Assembly: GCA_937936325.1 (NCBI GenBank)
Contig: CALGWV010000136.1
Location: 1 to 32,441, forward strand
Length of the DNA stretch: 32,441 nt
Reading direction: 5' to 3'
From: an uncultured Bdellovibrionales bacterium
GTDB taxonomy: Bacteria > Bdellovibrionota > Bdellovibrionia > Bdellovibrionales > UBA1609
The position numbers and the translations under genes are program-made. The notes under the pieces were generated by a model. It saw only the letters and a program-made list of their open reading frames with translations. It did not search any database and was not told the DNA's origin. Shown here in pieces: positions 15,454 to 22,742 of this stretch (its first letter is position 1; every line of letters starts with the position of its first letter).

Positions 15454-15686
15454 TGTATTCTTTATCGGTTCAAAACGAGGGAGATTGAGATAATGTTTAA
15501 AAAAAAAGAGGATTTTTGAATATTCAGGTAAAAACTGACAACAGTTCAACACCACTGTGACTAAGTATTAGTCACTTCAGAATTTAACATTAGTTTAGTT
15601 ATTTACTTCTGAAGGACATTTAAAGAACCAAGCTGATGCCTGCTTCCTTAAAAAGAAATAGTGATTTTTCTAAATATTTAGAAAAA
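15454..15686. other. Intergenic region with three short dyads
   Basis: GTGACTAA-GTA-TTAGTCAC forms an 8-bp hairpin at 15557-15575. CTTCAGAA (15575-15582) pairs with TTCTGAAG (15607-15614). A perfect 24-bp AT palindrome ATTTTTCTAAAT/ATTTAGAAAAAT at 15664-15687 touches the stop codon of the minus-strand gene that follows, and could serve as its terminator. No gene is visible. Confidence 0.45.
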
Positions 15687-16088
15687 TTATCTACGGCCTG
15701 ATTTGATTTTTTTCTGTAGACGAGTGATTAAATGTACTGCCATTTTTTCATGGACACGACACATTTTAAGCTCGTCTTTTTTATAAGAGCGTTGGCTCGG
15801 AGTAAGAGTTCCGGTTTCAATTTCCATCTCATAGTCCAACTTATTAGCACGGATAGTTTCTAGCTCTTTAGACTGATGCTTAAAAAGTTTGCTCACACCA
15901 GCGAGTGGGGCAACATCAATCCACTCTTCTTTGCTTCTATACCAAGTGAGCATCCTTAGAAATCGCGCTTTGTTTTTAGCTAAAGTGAATTTAGGATAAT
16001 TCTGCTCTTCGAGCTCTAAAAGGTTTTCAATGCTTTCTAAGTCAAGATCGTCTTCCATGGGACTTGACTGATTAGATATAATTTCCAA
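15687..16088 (-). CDS. Hypothetical cytoplasmic protein
   Basis: The frame is open from 16151, but the best start is the TTG at 16086-16088, with CGGAGG six bases upstream; the ATG at 16058 and the TTG at 16151 are alternatives. The resulting 133-aa protein is acidic at the N-terminus (MEDDLDLESIENLLELEE) and basic at the C-terminus (LITRLQKKIKSGRR), with mostly helical heptad-like sequence and no membrane segment. It could be a small nucleic-acid- or protein-binding factor. No family is recognised. Confidence 0.6.
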   Translation of the reverse strand: MEIISNQSSPMEDDLDLESIENLLELEEQNYPKFTLAKNKARFLRMLTWYRSKEEWIDVAPLAGVSKLFKHQSKELETIRANKLDYEMEIETGTLTPSQRSYKKDELKMCRVHEKMAVHLITRLQKKIKSGRR

Positions 16089-16255
16089 ACGTGACCTCCG
16101 TGATCGGCTAAGCATAGTTGCGTGACTGTCTAATTTCAAGTCGCTTCCCAAAATTAAAACTCTACTCCACCCAGAAGCTACAATATCGACAATTTAATGA
16201 CAAAATTGTAAATTATTCAACTCCCAAGCCTATTTTATCGCAATTTTAAAAGGAC

Positions 16256-16433
16256 AAGCATCAATCCAAGAGATTTTCAGCGCGTACGCCTAAAAAAAAA
16301 ACTATAAACGTCGCGACAGCGCGTATCGTGGTGTGTGATATGTACCCATAGCACATTCCAGGAGACACGCTGCGGTCGAAAATGAGTTTTTTTTTATAGG
16401 CGTACGCGCTGAAAACCTCTTGGATTGATGCTT
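16256..16433. repeat. Long near-perfect inverted repeat, family 3
   Basis: Arms 16256-16292 and 16397-16433 (37 bp) are complementary at 36 positions, and the remaining pair is G-T on the minus strand. The pairing continues inward as A9CT against AGT9 with one bulged base, giving a stem of nearly 48 bp. The GC-rich centre (about 16305-16380) partly pairs again (CAGCG and CGCTG). The core TTTCAGCGCGTACGCCTA is GC-rich compared with the flanks. It lies 12 nt past the crcB stop, so it may end that operon. Only one copy is seen here. Confidence 0.7.
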
Positions 16434-16444
16434 TCCACAAAAAA

Positions 16445-16786
16445 CTAATTGAGATAAAGCCTAAATGTGTGGCCTAGCATAAAACACCCCAGGCATAAAA
16501 GATTCATTAAAACCGTATATCCTAAAACCTCTAACCATCGCCCCTCTTGAAGCCAAGAAAACAATTGAGTGTTGTAGGCCGAATAAGTAGTAAGTGCTCC
16601 AAAAAGCCCTATGCTTAATATTTTAGAAATTTCAGTATGATCAAGGAATATAAATCCAGCCCCTAAACAACCAAGACCATTTACGATGATTAAAGCTAAA
16701 GCTGATGGCGAAATCAGAGTCACCATAAGGTATCTTATTCCGACACCGATAAGAGCCGCCAGGCCTAAGCTTATAAAAAACTTCAA
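16445..16786 (-). CDS. crcB: Fluoride ion channel FluC/CrcB
   Basis: This is a small four-helix membrane protein of 113 aa, the size of Fluc proteins, which export fluoride as antiparallel dimers in the inner membrane. Family motifs are GxxIRYL near the start, VNGLGCLGAG in helix 2 (Asn36) and GLFGALTTYSAYNTQ in helix 3 (normally GFxGgxTTFSTF). The Phe box is changed to Tyr at two positions. The start is TTG with AAGGG six bases upstream. Only 38 nt separate it from the upstream symporter gene, so it is most likely the last gene of that operon; no fluoride riboswitch fits in the gap. Confidence 0.88.
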   Translation of the reverse strand: MKFFISLGLAALIGVGIRYLMVTLISPSALALIIVNGLGCLGAGFIFLDHTEISKILSIGLFGALTTYSAYNTQLFSWLQEGRWLEVLGYTVLMNLLCLGCFMLGHTFRLYLN

Positions 16787-16824
16787 AGCGGACCCTTTTT
16801 CAATTTTAAATTAACAATCATAGT

Positions 16825-18054
16825 TTAAAATAAATCTTTGACTTTTATTCTTTGATCAATAATGACAGCACCCACACTGTCAGACCAAACATTTGTAGCA
16901 GTTCTAGCCATGTCTACCACACGATCCACAGCCCAAATTAAGCCTGTAGCTTCGATAGGTAAATTGAGGGCCTCAAGTATTATGATCATCATAACAAGAC
17001 CAGCATGGGGAATTCCAGCAGCCCCAATACTGGCTACTAGTGCTGTAATCAAAACTAAAAACTGTTGGGAAAGAGCTAATTCGTAACCTAAAACTTGAGC
17101 AATAAACAAAACAGCCACACCTTCGTATAAGGCTGTCCCATCCATATTCATCGTTGCCCCAAGGGGCAGAACTATGCTGGAAACTTTTTTTCTCACTCTC
17201 TTGTTTTTTTCCGCGCACTGCATAGTAAGGCTGAGTGTAGCCGCACTAGAAGCTGAAGAAAAAGCAGTTAAGAGAGCCGGCATCATTTGGTACATATACG
17301 TATATGGATTTTGGCGTGTCACTGTGTAGAACAAGAAAGGCAGAACTGCAAAGAAATGAAAACCTAATGCTAGAAAAACTGTTATCAAATACCAGGTTAA
17401 AGGTTTGAAAACTTCAACTCCAGACACAGCTACGATTTGCGCCACAAGACAGAAAACCCCAATTGGAGCTAGCAAAATAATCGCATTCACAATATGGGTC
17501 ATAACATCATTAATAGCAGAAGCAAAATCTACAAGGGGCTTTCGTTTATCTTCAGTGAGCTTCATTGAAAAGAAACCAAAGACAATGATAAAGAATAAAA
17601 TACCCATCATATCAAAAGGCACTTCAGCTAAAGAGCCCAGCGGATTCACTGGAATCATATTCATAAAAATATCAAAAACACTATTAGGTTGCTTAAGTTC
17701 TTTTTGAACTCCGTCACCAATGACTAAATTAGATCCCACTCCAGGCTGCAGGAGATTTACAAAAAACAAACCCACAATAATTGCGATAAGACTTGTGAAA
17801 ATATAGTAGAGACCGGTTCTGGAACCAATGACTCTGAGCTCACTGGCCGACTTCACATTTGTCATTCCAATGTATAAAGAAGCAGCTACTAAGGGGACCA
17901 CAACCATCTTTAAAAGCCTTACGAAGAGATCTCCACCAAACTTTAAGGCTGGGTTTAAAACAGTGATATCAAAATGATTTAGAAATAACCCAAGTGCAAA
18001 CCCAAAACTTAAACCTAGGAGAATATACCAATGGAGATTTTTTTTAATAGACAT
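16825..18054 (-). CDS. Dicarboxylate/amino acid:cation symporter (glutamate/aspartate type)
   Basis: The 409-aa product belongs to the DAACS (SLC1/GltPh) family of elevator transporters in the inner membrane, which import acidic amino acids or dicarboxylates with Na+ or H+. It shows the HP1 serine cluster FSSASSA (265-271), NMDGTALYEG (303-312), HP2 AAGIPHAG (345-352) and helix 8 with D377-x3-D381-x2-R384-T385-x2-N388-x3-D392. That spacing equals the substrate and Na+ site of the aspartate transporter GltPh, and the Arg argues for Glu/Asp rather than C4-dicarboxylates. Its ATG overlaps the stop of the upstream lipoprotein gene (TAATG), so the two are translationally coupled. Confidence 0.92.
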   Translation of the reverse strand: MSIKKNLHWYILLGLSFGFALGLFLNHFDITVLNPALKFGGDLFVRLLKMVVVPLVAASLYIGMTNVKSASELRVIGSRTGLYYIFTSLIAIIVGLFFVNLLQPGVGSNLVIGDGVQKELKQPNSVFDIFMNMIPVNPLGSLAEVPFDMMGILFFIIVFGFFSMKLTEDKRKPLVDFASAINDVMTHIVNAIILLAPIGVFCLVAQIVAVSGVEVFKPLTWYLITVFLALGFHFFAVLPFLFYTVTRQNPYTYMYQMMPALLTAFSSASSAATLSLTMQCAEKNKRVRKKVSSIVLPLGATMNMDGTALYEGVAVLFIAQVLGYELALSQQFLVLITALVASIGAAGIPHAGLVMMIIILEALNLPIEATGLIWAVDRVVDMARTATNVWSDSVGAVIIDQRIKVKDLF

Positions 18055-18548
18055 TAAATAGACTCTGAACTGTTTTTAAGAGGGGCTTCTGACTGCTGAA
18101 CGAAAAGAGGCAACCTGAAATTACCTATGAGTTTAGGATCAGTAGAAATGATATGAAACTTCTCTTCACCCATGGGTATTTTGAACTCAAGCTCTTCATA
18201 CTTTCCAGGAGCTATTAATTTGGTTTTAAGCAAATAAGTCTCTTTGGGAGGTATAAAGTTATGCCCTATTCCCCTTTGTAAGCCTAGATGGGCAACAACC
18301 GTTGGATCATGCTGACCTGAAACTACAAAAAAACGATGGGGAACTTGGTGTCGATTATAAAACCCTATCTTATAGACTTGGCCTGGCTTTAGATCTTCAA
18401 TTTTGTCAGGGCTCATGTAGGGGGACTTATCTAAGCTGGCCACGCGAATTTGGGCCTTATCATGATTCACCCCCATCTTCGATTTGAAGCATGAGGTTAG
18501 CAGAAATAAAAGCCCGAGTAGTTTTAATGTAGATAAAGTTTTAGACAT
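18054..18548 (-). CDS. Cupredoxin-like lipoprotein
   Basis: The 164-aa product has a signal peptide and lipobox LTSC (Cys20). The mature part looks like a small beta-sandwich of cupredoxin or auracyanin type: a GQVYKIGFYNRHQVPHRFFV strand pair, RGIGHNFIPP, then APGKYEELEFKIP and EKFHIISTDP. The usual copper-binding Cys loop (C-x2-P-G-H) is not evident, so it may bind no copper. It shares a TAATG stop/start with the downstream acidic amino-acid symporter, which suggests a partner role such as an envelope-anchored accessory. The fold call is inference from pattern. Confidence 0.65.
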   Translation of the reverse strand: MSKTLSTLKLLGLLFLLTSCFKSKMGVNHDKAQIRVASLDKSPYMSPDKIEDLKPGQVYKIGFYNRHQVPHRFFVVSGQHDPTVVAHLGLQRGIGHNFIPPKETYLLKTKLIAPGKYEELEFKIPMGEEKFHIISTDPKLIGNFRLPLFVQQSEAPLKNSSESI

Positions 18549-18632
18549 CTTATTAATGTGGCTGAGTTTCTAAGCTCGGGTCACTGCACAGCGTCCTGTA
18601 GTCCGCCTGTGGAGTTTCACCAAAGAGTAGAA

Positions 18633-19118
18633 TTATCTCTCCGACAATAAAAAGTCGGTTGTGTGACCGAAGTCATCCCCAGTAAACTTTAAACCTGAGT
18701 TTGAAGCCATTTGCTTAAAGACATCATTATGCCCAGTTTGAAACTTTTGATCTTGACCTGAAGACCAAATTATAAGCTTGGCTTTATTACTTTCATCAGA
18801 TTTTTTAACAAGGTAGTTCATGGTGTTGCCCCAAGGATCTAAACCAAACTGACCTTCCAAAACTTGTTTTGTAGATTTACTTACACTAGCCAATCCCCTT
18901 GAAGTGCTATTGCTCAAAGGAGCTTTGTCTTCATTTAAGAAGTTTGAGTTAATTAAAGCTTGCGCATACTTTGGTGCACGATCTGCAAATCTCTTTTGAG
19001 GAGATGAAGCCACATCAGAAGGTTTTCTAAATTGGCTTACAATCAAACCTAGGACAAAAACTCCTACCACAACACCACAAACAAAGAGTAAGTTTTTTTT
19101 ATTTTTTTCTTGCATCAT
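18633..19118 (-). CDS. Single-pass protein with type II secretion pseudopilin (GspG)-like C-terminus
   Basis: The 161-aa product has a short cytoplasmic N-terminus, one membrane helix (about residues 9-28) and a linker. Residues 91-160 resemble the C-terminal domain of GspG pseudopilins: FGLDPWGNTMNYLV, LIIWSSGQD and FTGDDFGHTTDFLL match the family pattern DPWGxxYxY, SxGxDG and TxDD. There is no Gly-x4-Glu prepilin leader, so it is not processed as a pilin. AGAGGA precedes two adjacent ATG codons. It is probably cotranscribed with the TSP1/vWA lipoprotein gene, 31 nt upstream. Confidence 0.7.
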   Translation of the reverse strand: MMQEKNKKNLLFVCGVVVGVFVLGLIVSQFRKPSDVASSPQKRFADRAPKYAQALINSNFLNEDKAPLSNSTSRGLASVSKSTKQVLEGQFGLDPWGNTMNYLVKKSDESNKAKLIIWSSGQDQKFQTGHNDVFKQMASNSGLKFTGDDFGHTTDFLLSER

Positions 19119-19149
19119 ATCCTCTATATATAAAGTACATTTATTTTAT

Positions 19150-20964
19150 TTAGTTTCCACAACAGTAGTTCATTTCAACTCTATCACCTGGTCCAAGTAC
19201 AGGATGAAAGAACACACTTCCCTCATTAGTCCAAGCATTTTGCTGTTGTTGTCCTGAGGAAATATTCAAACTTTGAACACGACTGGGTTCACAAGTTAAT
19301 GGTATTGAACTTACGCAACGACTCACCTGTGTGCTTATCAATTGAAAAGAGTTTGCAAAGTTTGTATCACATATACTGCCCACATGCCCGTGAATGACAC
19401 TAGGGTCATTCAGATATGCTAAATTTTTATAAGTCCAACCATAAAAGGCTTTACTCCCTTGAGCATCTTGAATACTTTTACAGCTTGAATCATTTACGAT
19501 GATTGCATTTGTCACCATCTGTTTACTGTAAGTTCCACCTGAAGCTAAGTTACGATCTGGAAACATAGACCTTAAAGTATTAGGTACAGACTGAGGAGTA
19601 TTCAAATAAGTTAACTGCTTATACTGCTCGGTAGACCAACTTGATCTGCCACCCACACTGCGTTCGTCTTCATCAGAAACAATCACAAAAGCGGCTGCTG
19701 CATATTGTCTGAAACAATTGAATTCAGAGTTTCTCTGCATCACACGGTTAATGGATTTTATAGCTTGTTCGTCTTGGCTAAAGCCGTGTCCAATTCGGGC
19801 CACTGTGTTTACAAAAATTTGACTTAAGTTGCCATCATTTTTGGTCAAAACTTTTCGCCCTAAGCCCTCCCAAGTTACGGGAGCTCCGTCATAATAGCCC
19901 ACATCTGTACTTGTTATACACATTCTCCAATCTAGCTTAGCAGCATTCATTTGCTGAACCAATAAATGAAGCTGTTGTGAGAAACGAATATTGTCTTTGC
20001 TCACAGATGGCGAATCATCCAACACCACTAAAACATCCACACTGTTTTTACCCTGTGGAGCAACGTAGCTTAACTGTTGCGGGTTCACACATTGATTAGG
20101 ATCTGGAGTGGTCGGACAAGCACTTGCATTACAAGCTTGAGTTAAACTTGGTTTTTGACCTGCGTCACAATAAGCATGAGTGACAAAAACTCCATCATTA
20201 CGTTTACAACCTAAAGAGCGTGGAGCAACACAAGTAGAGCCCACTGTTTCACAGGCTCCAGGCTCTCCCGTTTCCCAAGAGTATGTATACTCACAAGCAT
20301 TGCTCGAACAGGCTCTAGTTGTAGTTGGAGCTGCAGAACAGTTTGAAGCTAAAGTAGTTAAGCCTGTTCGATCTGAACGACATTGAATAGTACGTGTCTG
20401 ACTGACGCTGGTCCCACACTCACTAGGACAAGCAGATGGACTCCAAGCCCCTATCACCCAAGAAAAAGCATCAGGTGCAGTACAAGCTCCAAGGTTGCAA
20501 GCCTGAGTGGCTGCAGGGCGAGTTAAGTTTTGTCCAGTACAAAATGTATCTGCGACAGTGGCATTGCTTGAGTCCAAACACCTTACTGTTCGTGTCTTCA
20601 CTCCGGCACCACAACTTTTTGAACATGTAATATCACTAAAGTTCTGAGCATCGAAGCGGTAAGTATTTGCAGTACAATCTGTAGACGAAGTACAAGTCGA
20701 ACTTGCAGAGGGCTTAATCCCAGAACACTGACTGTCAGTGACCCGTGTGCCGTCTTGATCCCGACATTCCACTGTTTGTGTCACATCCACTGTTCCACAA
20801 CTGGTTGGGCAAGTCTTAGGAAACCCGCTTTGAAACCAAGTGAACACCTGTTGGTTAGAGCAATCAGCCTGATTGCTTTGATTACACTCTCCCACCACAC
20901 TGAACTCACTGTTATTACACGAGCTCATCCCCACTAAAAACATAATTACAAAAATAAGTTTCAC
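19150..20964 (-). CDS. Lipoprotein with thrombospondin type 1-like repeats and a vWA-like domain
   Basis: The 604-aa product starts at a GTG with a signal peptide ending MSSC (Cys16). Four Cys-rich repeats at about 42-97, 102-161, 168-224 and 228-283 follow the thrombospondin type 1 plan: Trp or aromatic, CSxxCG, TRTVxC, a variable loop, and a closing C-x4-C. From about 308 a von Willebrand A-like fold begins, VLVVLDDSPSVS, which carries the metal-site motif DxSxS (Asp316, Ser318, Ser320). AAAFVIVSDEDERS later fits a core strand. Such modules mediate adhesion to proteins or glycans, so an exposed adhesin is a reasonable inference. Six or more C-terminal cysteines suggest an oxidising compartment. 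Confidence 0.8.
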   Translation of the reverse strand: MKLIFVIMFLVGMSSCNNSEFSVVGECNQSNQADCSNQQVFTWFQSGFPKTCPTSCGTVDVTQTVECRDQDGTRVTDSQCSGIKPSASSTCTSSTDCTANTYRFDAQNFSDITCSKSCGAGVKTRTVRCLDSSNATVADTFCTGQNLTRPAATQACNLGACTAPDAFSWVIGAWSPSACPSECGTSVSQTRTIQCRSDRTGLTTLASNCSAAPTTTRACSSNACEYTYSWETGEPGACETVGSTCVAPRSLGCKRNDGVFVTHAYCDAGQKPSLTQACNASACPTTPDPNQCVNPQQLSYVAPQGKNSVDVLVVLDDSPSVSKDNIRFSQQLHLLVQQMNAAKLDWRMCITSTDVGYYDGAPVTWEGLGRKVLTKNDGNLSQIFVNTVARIGHGFSQDEQAIKSINRVMQRNSEFNCFRQYAAAAFVIVSDEDERSVGGRSSWSTEQYKQLTYLNTPQSVPNTLRSMFPDRNLASGGTYSKQMVTNAIIVNDSSCKSIQDAQGSKAFYGWTYKNLAYLNDPSVIHGHVGSICDTNFANSFQLISTQVSRCVSSIPLTCEPSRVQSLNISSGQQQQNAWTNEGSVFFHPVLGPGDRVEMNYCCGN

Positions 20965-21069
20965 TATCTCTACCCCATTTTTTCTTGTACTTTATTATCC
21001 TCATGATGGGAGCTTGTAACAAAGAGAAGCTAGCCTTAAGTGTGGAACATTTTAAAGGAAACCGAAGTT

Positions 21070-21711
21070 ATGTCTAAAAACTTAGAAATATTAGAAAGCT
21101 ATAATAACGTCATTTGGGATTGGAACGGGACCTTGGTGAATGATCTCTCCTACGCGGTCAAAGTGGTTCAAAGTCTTTTAGAAAGCCATGGTCTAGATAC
21201 GATTTGTGAAAAGGTTTACAAAGAGAGTTTTTCTATTCCCGTGATTGATTTTTATAATCGCTTGGGATTTAAAACTAAGGGACAAAGTTTTGAAGAGATC
21301 TCAAAACATTTCATGCAAAAATATTATGAGGGGTTTGATCAGCTCCAGATTTATGAGGAGGCTCTGGCTTCCATAAAAGCTCTTCACAAAAATGGAACCT
21401 CCCAGTCTGTTCTATCTGCGGCTCAAGAAAATGATTTAATTTCCTGGGCTAAGAAGTTTCAGCTCGACTCCTATTTTGATTTTATTTCAGGACAAAGTGA
21501 CCACTCTGCAGGATGTAAAGTAGACCAAGCTCATATGCTTAAAGCTCAGTTACCTCAAAACACAAAAGGACTGTATGTGGGCGACACCTCTAATGATGCC
21601 CAAGTGGCGGAAGCCTTAGGTTTTGATTTTGCTTTTATCACAAATGGGCATCAGAACCTCAGTCGCCTTGATGGTTTTAAAGTACATCATACTATTACTT
21701 GGGGGAGTTAA
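21070..21711 (+). CDS. HAD-superfamily phosphatase (phosphoglycolate phosphatase-like)
   Basis: The 213-aa product is a cytoplasmic HAD hydrolase with a C1 cap. Motif I is IWDWNGTL, where the nucleophile Asp is kept but the usual second Asp (DxD) is Asn. Motif II is VLSAAQEN, motif III includes Lys in AGCKVDQ, and motif IV is GLYVGDTSNDAQVA. Helical cap residues 20-80 fit phosphoglycolate phosphatase relatives. Substrate cannot be named. I chose ATG 21070, which follows AAAGGAAACC; a frame opening at 21040 is also possible. It is convergent with the small gene downstream. Confidence 0.85.
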   Translation: MSKNLEILESYNNVIWDWNGTLVNDLSYAVKVVQSLLESHGLDTICEKVYKESFSIPVIDFYNRLGFKTKGQSFEEISKHFMQKYYEGFDQLQIYEEALASIKALHKNGTSQSVLSAAQENDLISWAKKFQLDSYFDFISGQSDHSAGCKVDQAHMLKAQLPQNTKGLYVGDTSNDAQVAEALGFDFAFITNGHQNLSRLDGFKVHHTITWGS

Positions 21712-21778
21712 CTCGAAACTTGAGTTGACTTAAGCTCAGCTAAGCTCAAAGACTCAAGGAAATGAATTTAGTCTGTTA

Positions 21779-21811
21779 CCTAAGGAGGTCAGCTTTAAAC
21801 TCACCCCCTTA
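21779..21811 (-). terminator. Possible terminator hairpin between convergent genes
   Basis: On the minus strand CTTAAGGGGGT pairs with ACCTCCTTAG (one G-U), around a 13-base loop. There is no strong T-run, so terminator activity is uncertain. Confidence 0.25.
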
Positions 21812-21838
21812 AGAAACTATTTATTAATTCAATTTTTT

Positions 21839-22201
21839 TTAATCAATCCATTTCATCATGATGAAGCGCTGGACCTTGATAAATAAATTGAATTTTATAT
21901 CACCATTTTCTAGTTTTTTCTGAAATTCTTGGTCCTCTCTTGGGCCTTTACCTTTACTCACTGCTAAATAATCTCTACCAGAATCATTAATACTTACTAC
22001 ATTAGGTATTTTGCTAATCATTTGAAGAATTTTAGCACCTTTTACAGGCTGACTTAGAAGACGTGCTATAGACTCATCAGAGTGTAAGCCAAGGAAGCAA
22101 TGATAACCTTCCGATGCTTTGTTTTTACACATTTCCTCCGTCAATTGGACTGTAACTGTTTGTTGAACTACTGGTATTGTAGCTTTAATACGGTTCAACA
22201 C
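21839..22201 (-). CDS. Hypothetical protein, probably 5'-truncated remnant
   Basis: The frame gives 120 aa from a GTG, but there is no ribosome site, no signal peptide and no family match. The first codons lie inside a 28-bp repeated sequence (22187-22214) that recurs at 22493-22520 beside a transposase remnant, so the original N-terminus was probably lost to insertion and rearrangement. The body (EEMCKNKASEGYHCFLGLHS, IPNVVSINDSGRDYL) looks like genuine protein, perhaps secreted or regulatory. Expression is doubtful. Confidence 0.4.
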   Translation of the reverse strand: MLNRIKATIPVVQQTVTVQLTEEMCKNKASEGYHCFLGLHSDESIARLLSQPVKGAKILQMISKIPNVVSINDSGRDYLAVSKGKGPREDQEFQKKLENGDIKFNLFIKVQRFIMMKWID

Positions 22202-22214
22202 TGAAATTGGGGGT
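22187..22214 (+). repeat. 28-bp direct repeat, left copy
   Basis: This is identical over 28 bp to 22493-22520. Its right part, TGAAATTGGGGGT, also equals the inner part of the insertion-sequence end at 118-140. The two copies enclose the ISL3-type transposase remnant, so the repeats mark either an internal duplication of an insertion-sequence end or a recombination junction. Confidence 0.75.
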
Positions 22215-22321
22215 AAGCCTATTCAATAGTCTAGTTTGAGCCACTAAGAGTACGCATCATTTTGAAGCTGAACGACCTCAGAAATACACTTTTTATTAGA
22301 ACTAAAATAAGAGGTGAAAGA

Positions 22322-22510
22322 ATGAACCAAAAAGACATCGTTGAAAGAATATTTGATCTGCACAAGTCTAATTTTATTGTTAAAGACGTGAAGGTATTTA
22401 AAGATCATATCGTAGTTTAGGTGGCTCTAGATCCTTCAAAATCTCGCATCTGCTCAAAGTGTAAAGCCAAAGCCAAATCCGTCCACGACTACAATACGGT
22501 TCAACACTGA
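22322..22510 (+). pseudogene. ISL3-family transposase N-terminal remnant with in-frame stop
   Basis: From ATG 22322, with AGAGG at good spacing, the frame reads about 32 residues (MNQKDIVERIFDLHKSNFIV and on). It hits an internal TAG after HIVV and then continues in the same frame through VALDPSKSRICSKCKAKAKS VHDYNTV to a TGA at 22508-22510. The C-x2-C...H pattern and position fit the N-terminal zinc ribbon of ISL3 transposases (normally about 400 aa). Only the first ~60 codons remain; the catalytic DDE domain is gone. Confidence 0.6.
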
Positions 22511-22550
22511 AATTGGGGGTCAGGCTGGGACCCAATTTTAGAAGAGAACC
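22493..22550 (+). mobile_element. Insertion-sequence end with subterminal hairpin, remnant copy 2
   Basis: The right copy of the 28-bp direct repeat (22493-22520) runs into a terminal sequence which on the minus strand begins GGTTCTCTTCTAAAATTGGG (22550 leftwards). TGAAATTGGGGGTC and GGGACCCAATTTTA form an imperfect hairpin. A 16-bp continuation GAGAACCTAAAATTTA (22544-22559) recurs at 28950-28965. I read this as the outer end of the decayed ISL3-type element. Confidence 0.55.
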
Positions 22551-22559
22551 TAAAATTTA

Positions 22560-22742
22560 TCACTAGCCAGTTCTAAAAATAATGTACCCCATTGGATCAA
22601 GCGCCCTAAAAACCCTTAGAACCAGTGCTCAACTTATTTCAAACTGTCAAAAATCTTTACAGTTTGAACTCCTCTTCAGGCTCTCAGCCTCGTCTTAAGT
22701 GGCACAGTCCTCGCATTTATTGACAGTAACGGGGGAGAACCT
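22560..22742 (+). promoter_or_regulatory. Leader of the lipoprotein pair, with 10-bp hairpin
   Basis: TTCAAACTGT (22638-22647) and ACAGTTTGAA (22659-22668) form a perfect 10-bp stem about 75 nt before the start of the lipoprotein gene. It could be an operator or an mRNA hairpin. No clear -35/-10 pair was identified. GGGGGAGAACC serves as ribosome site for the ATG at 22743. Confidence 0.3.

Noticed and set aside
16787-16824. Fluoride riboswitch ahead of crcB
   Set aside because: Only 38 nt separate crcB from the upstream gene and no crcB-motif pattern fits there.
17405-17707. 100-codon plus-strand frame inside the symporter gene
   Set aside because: It lies opposite conserved symporter motifs and lacks a ribosome site.
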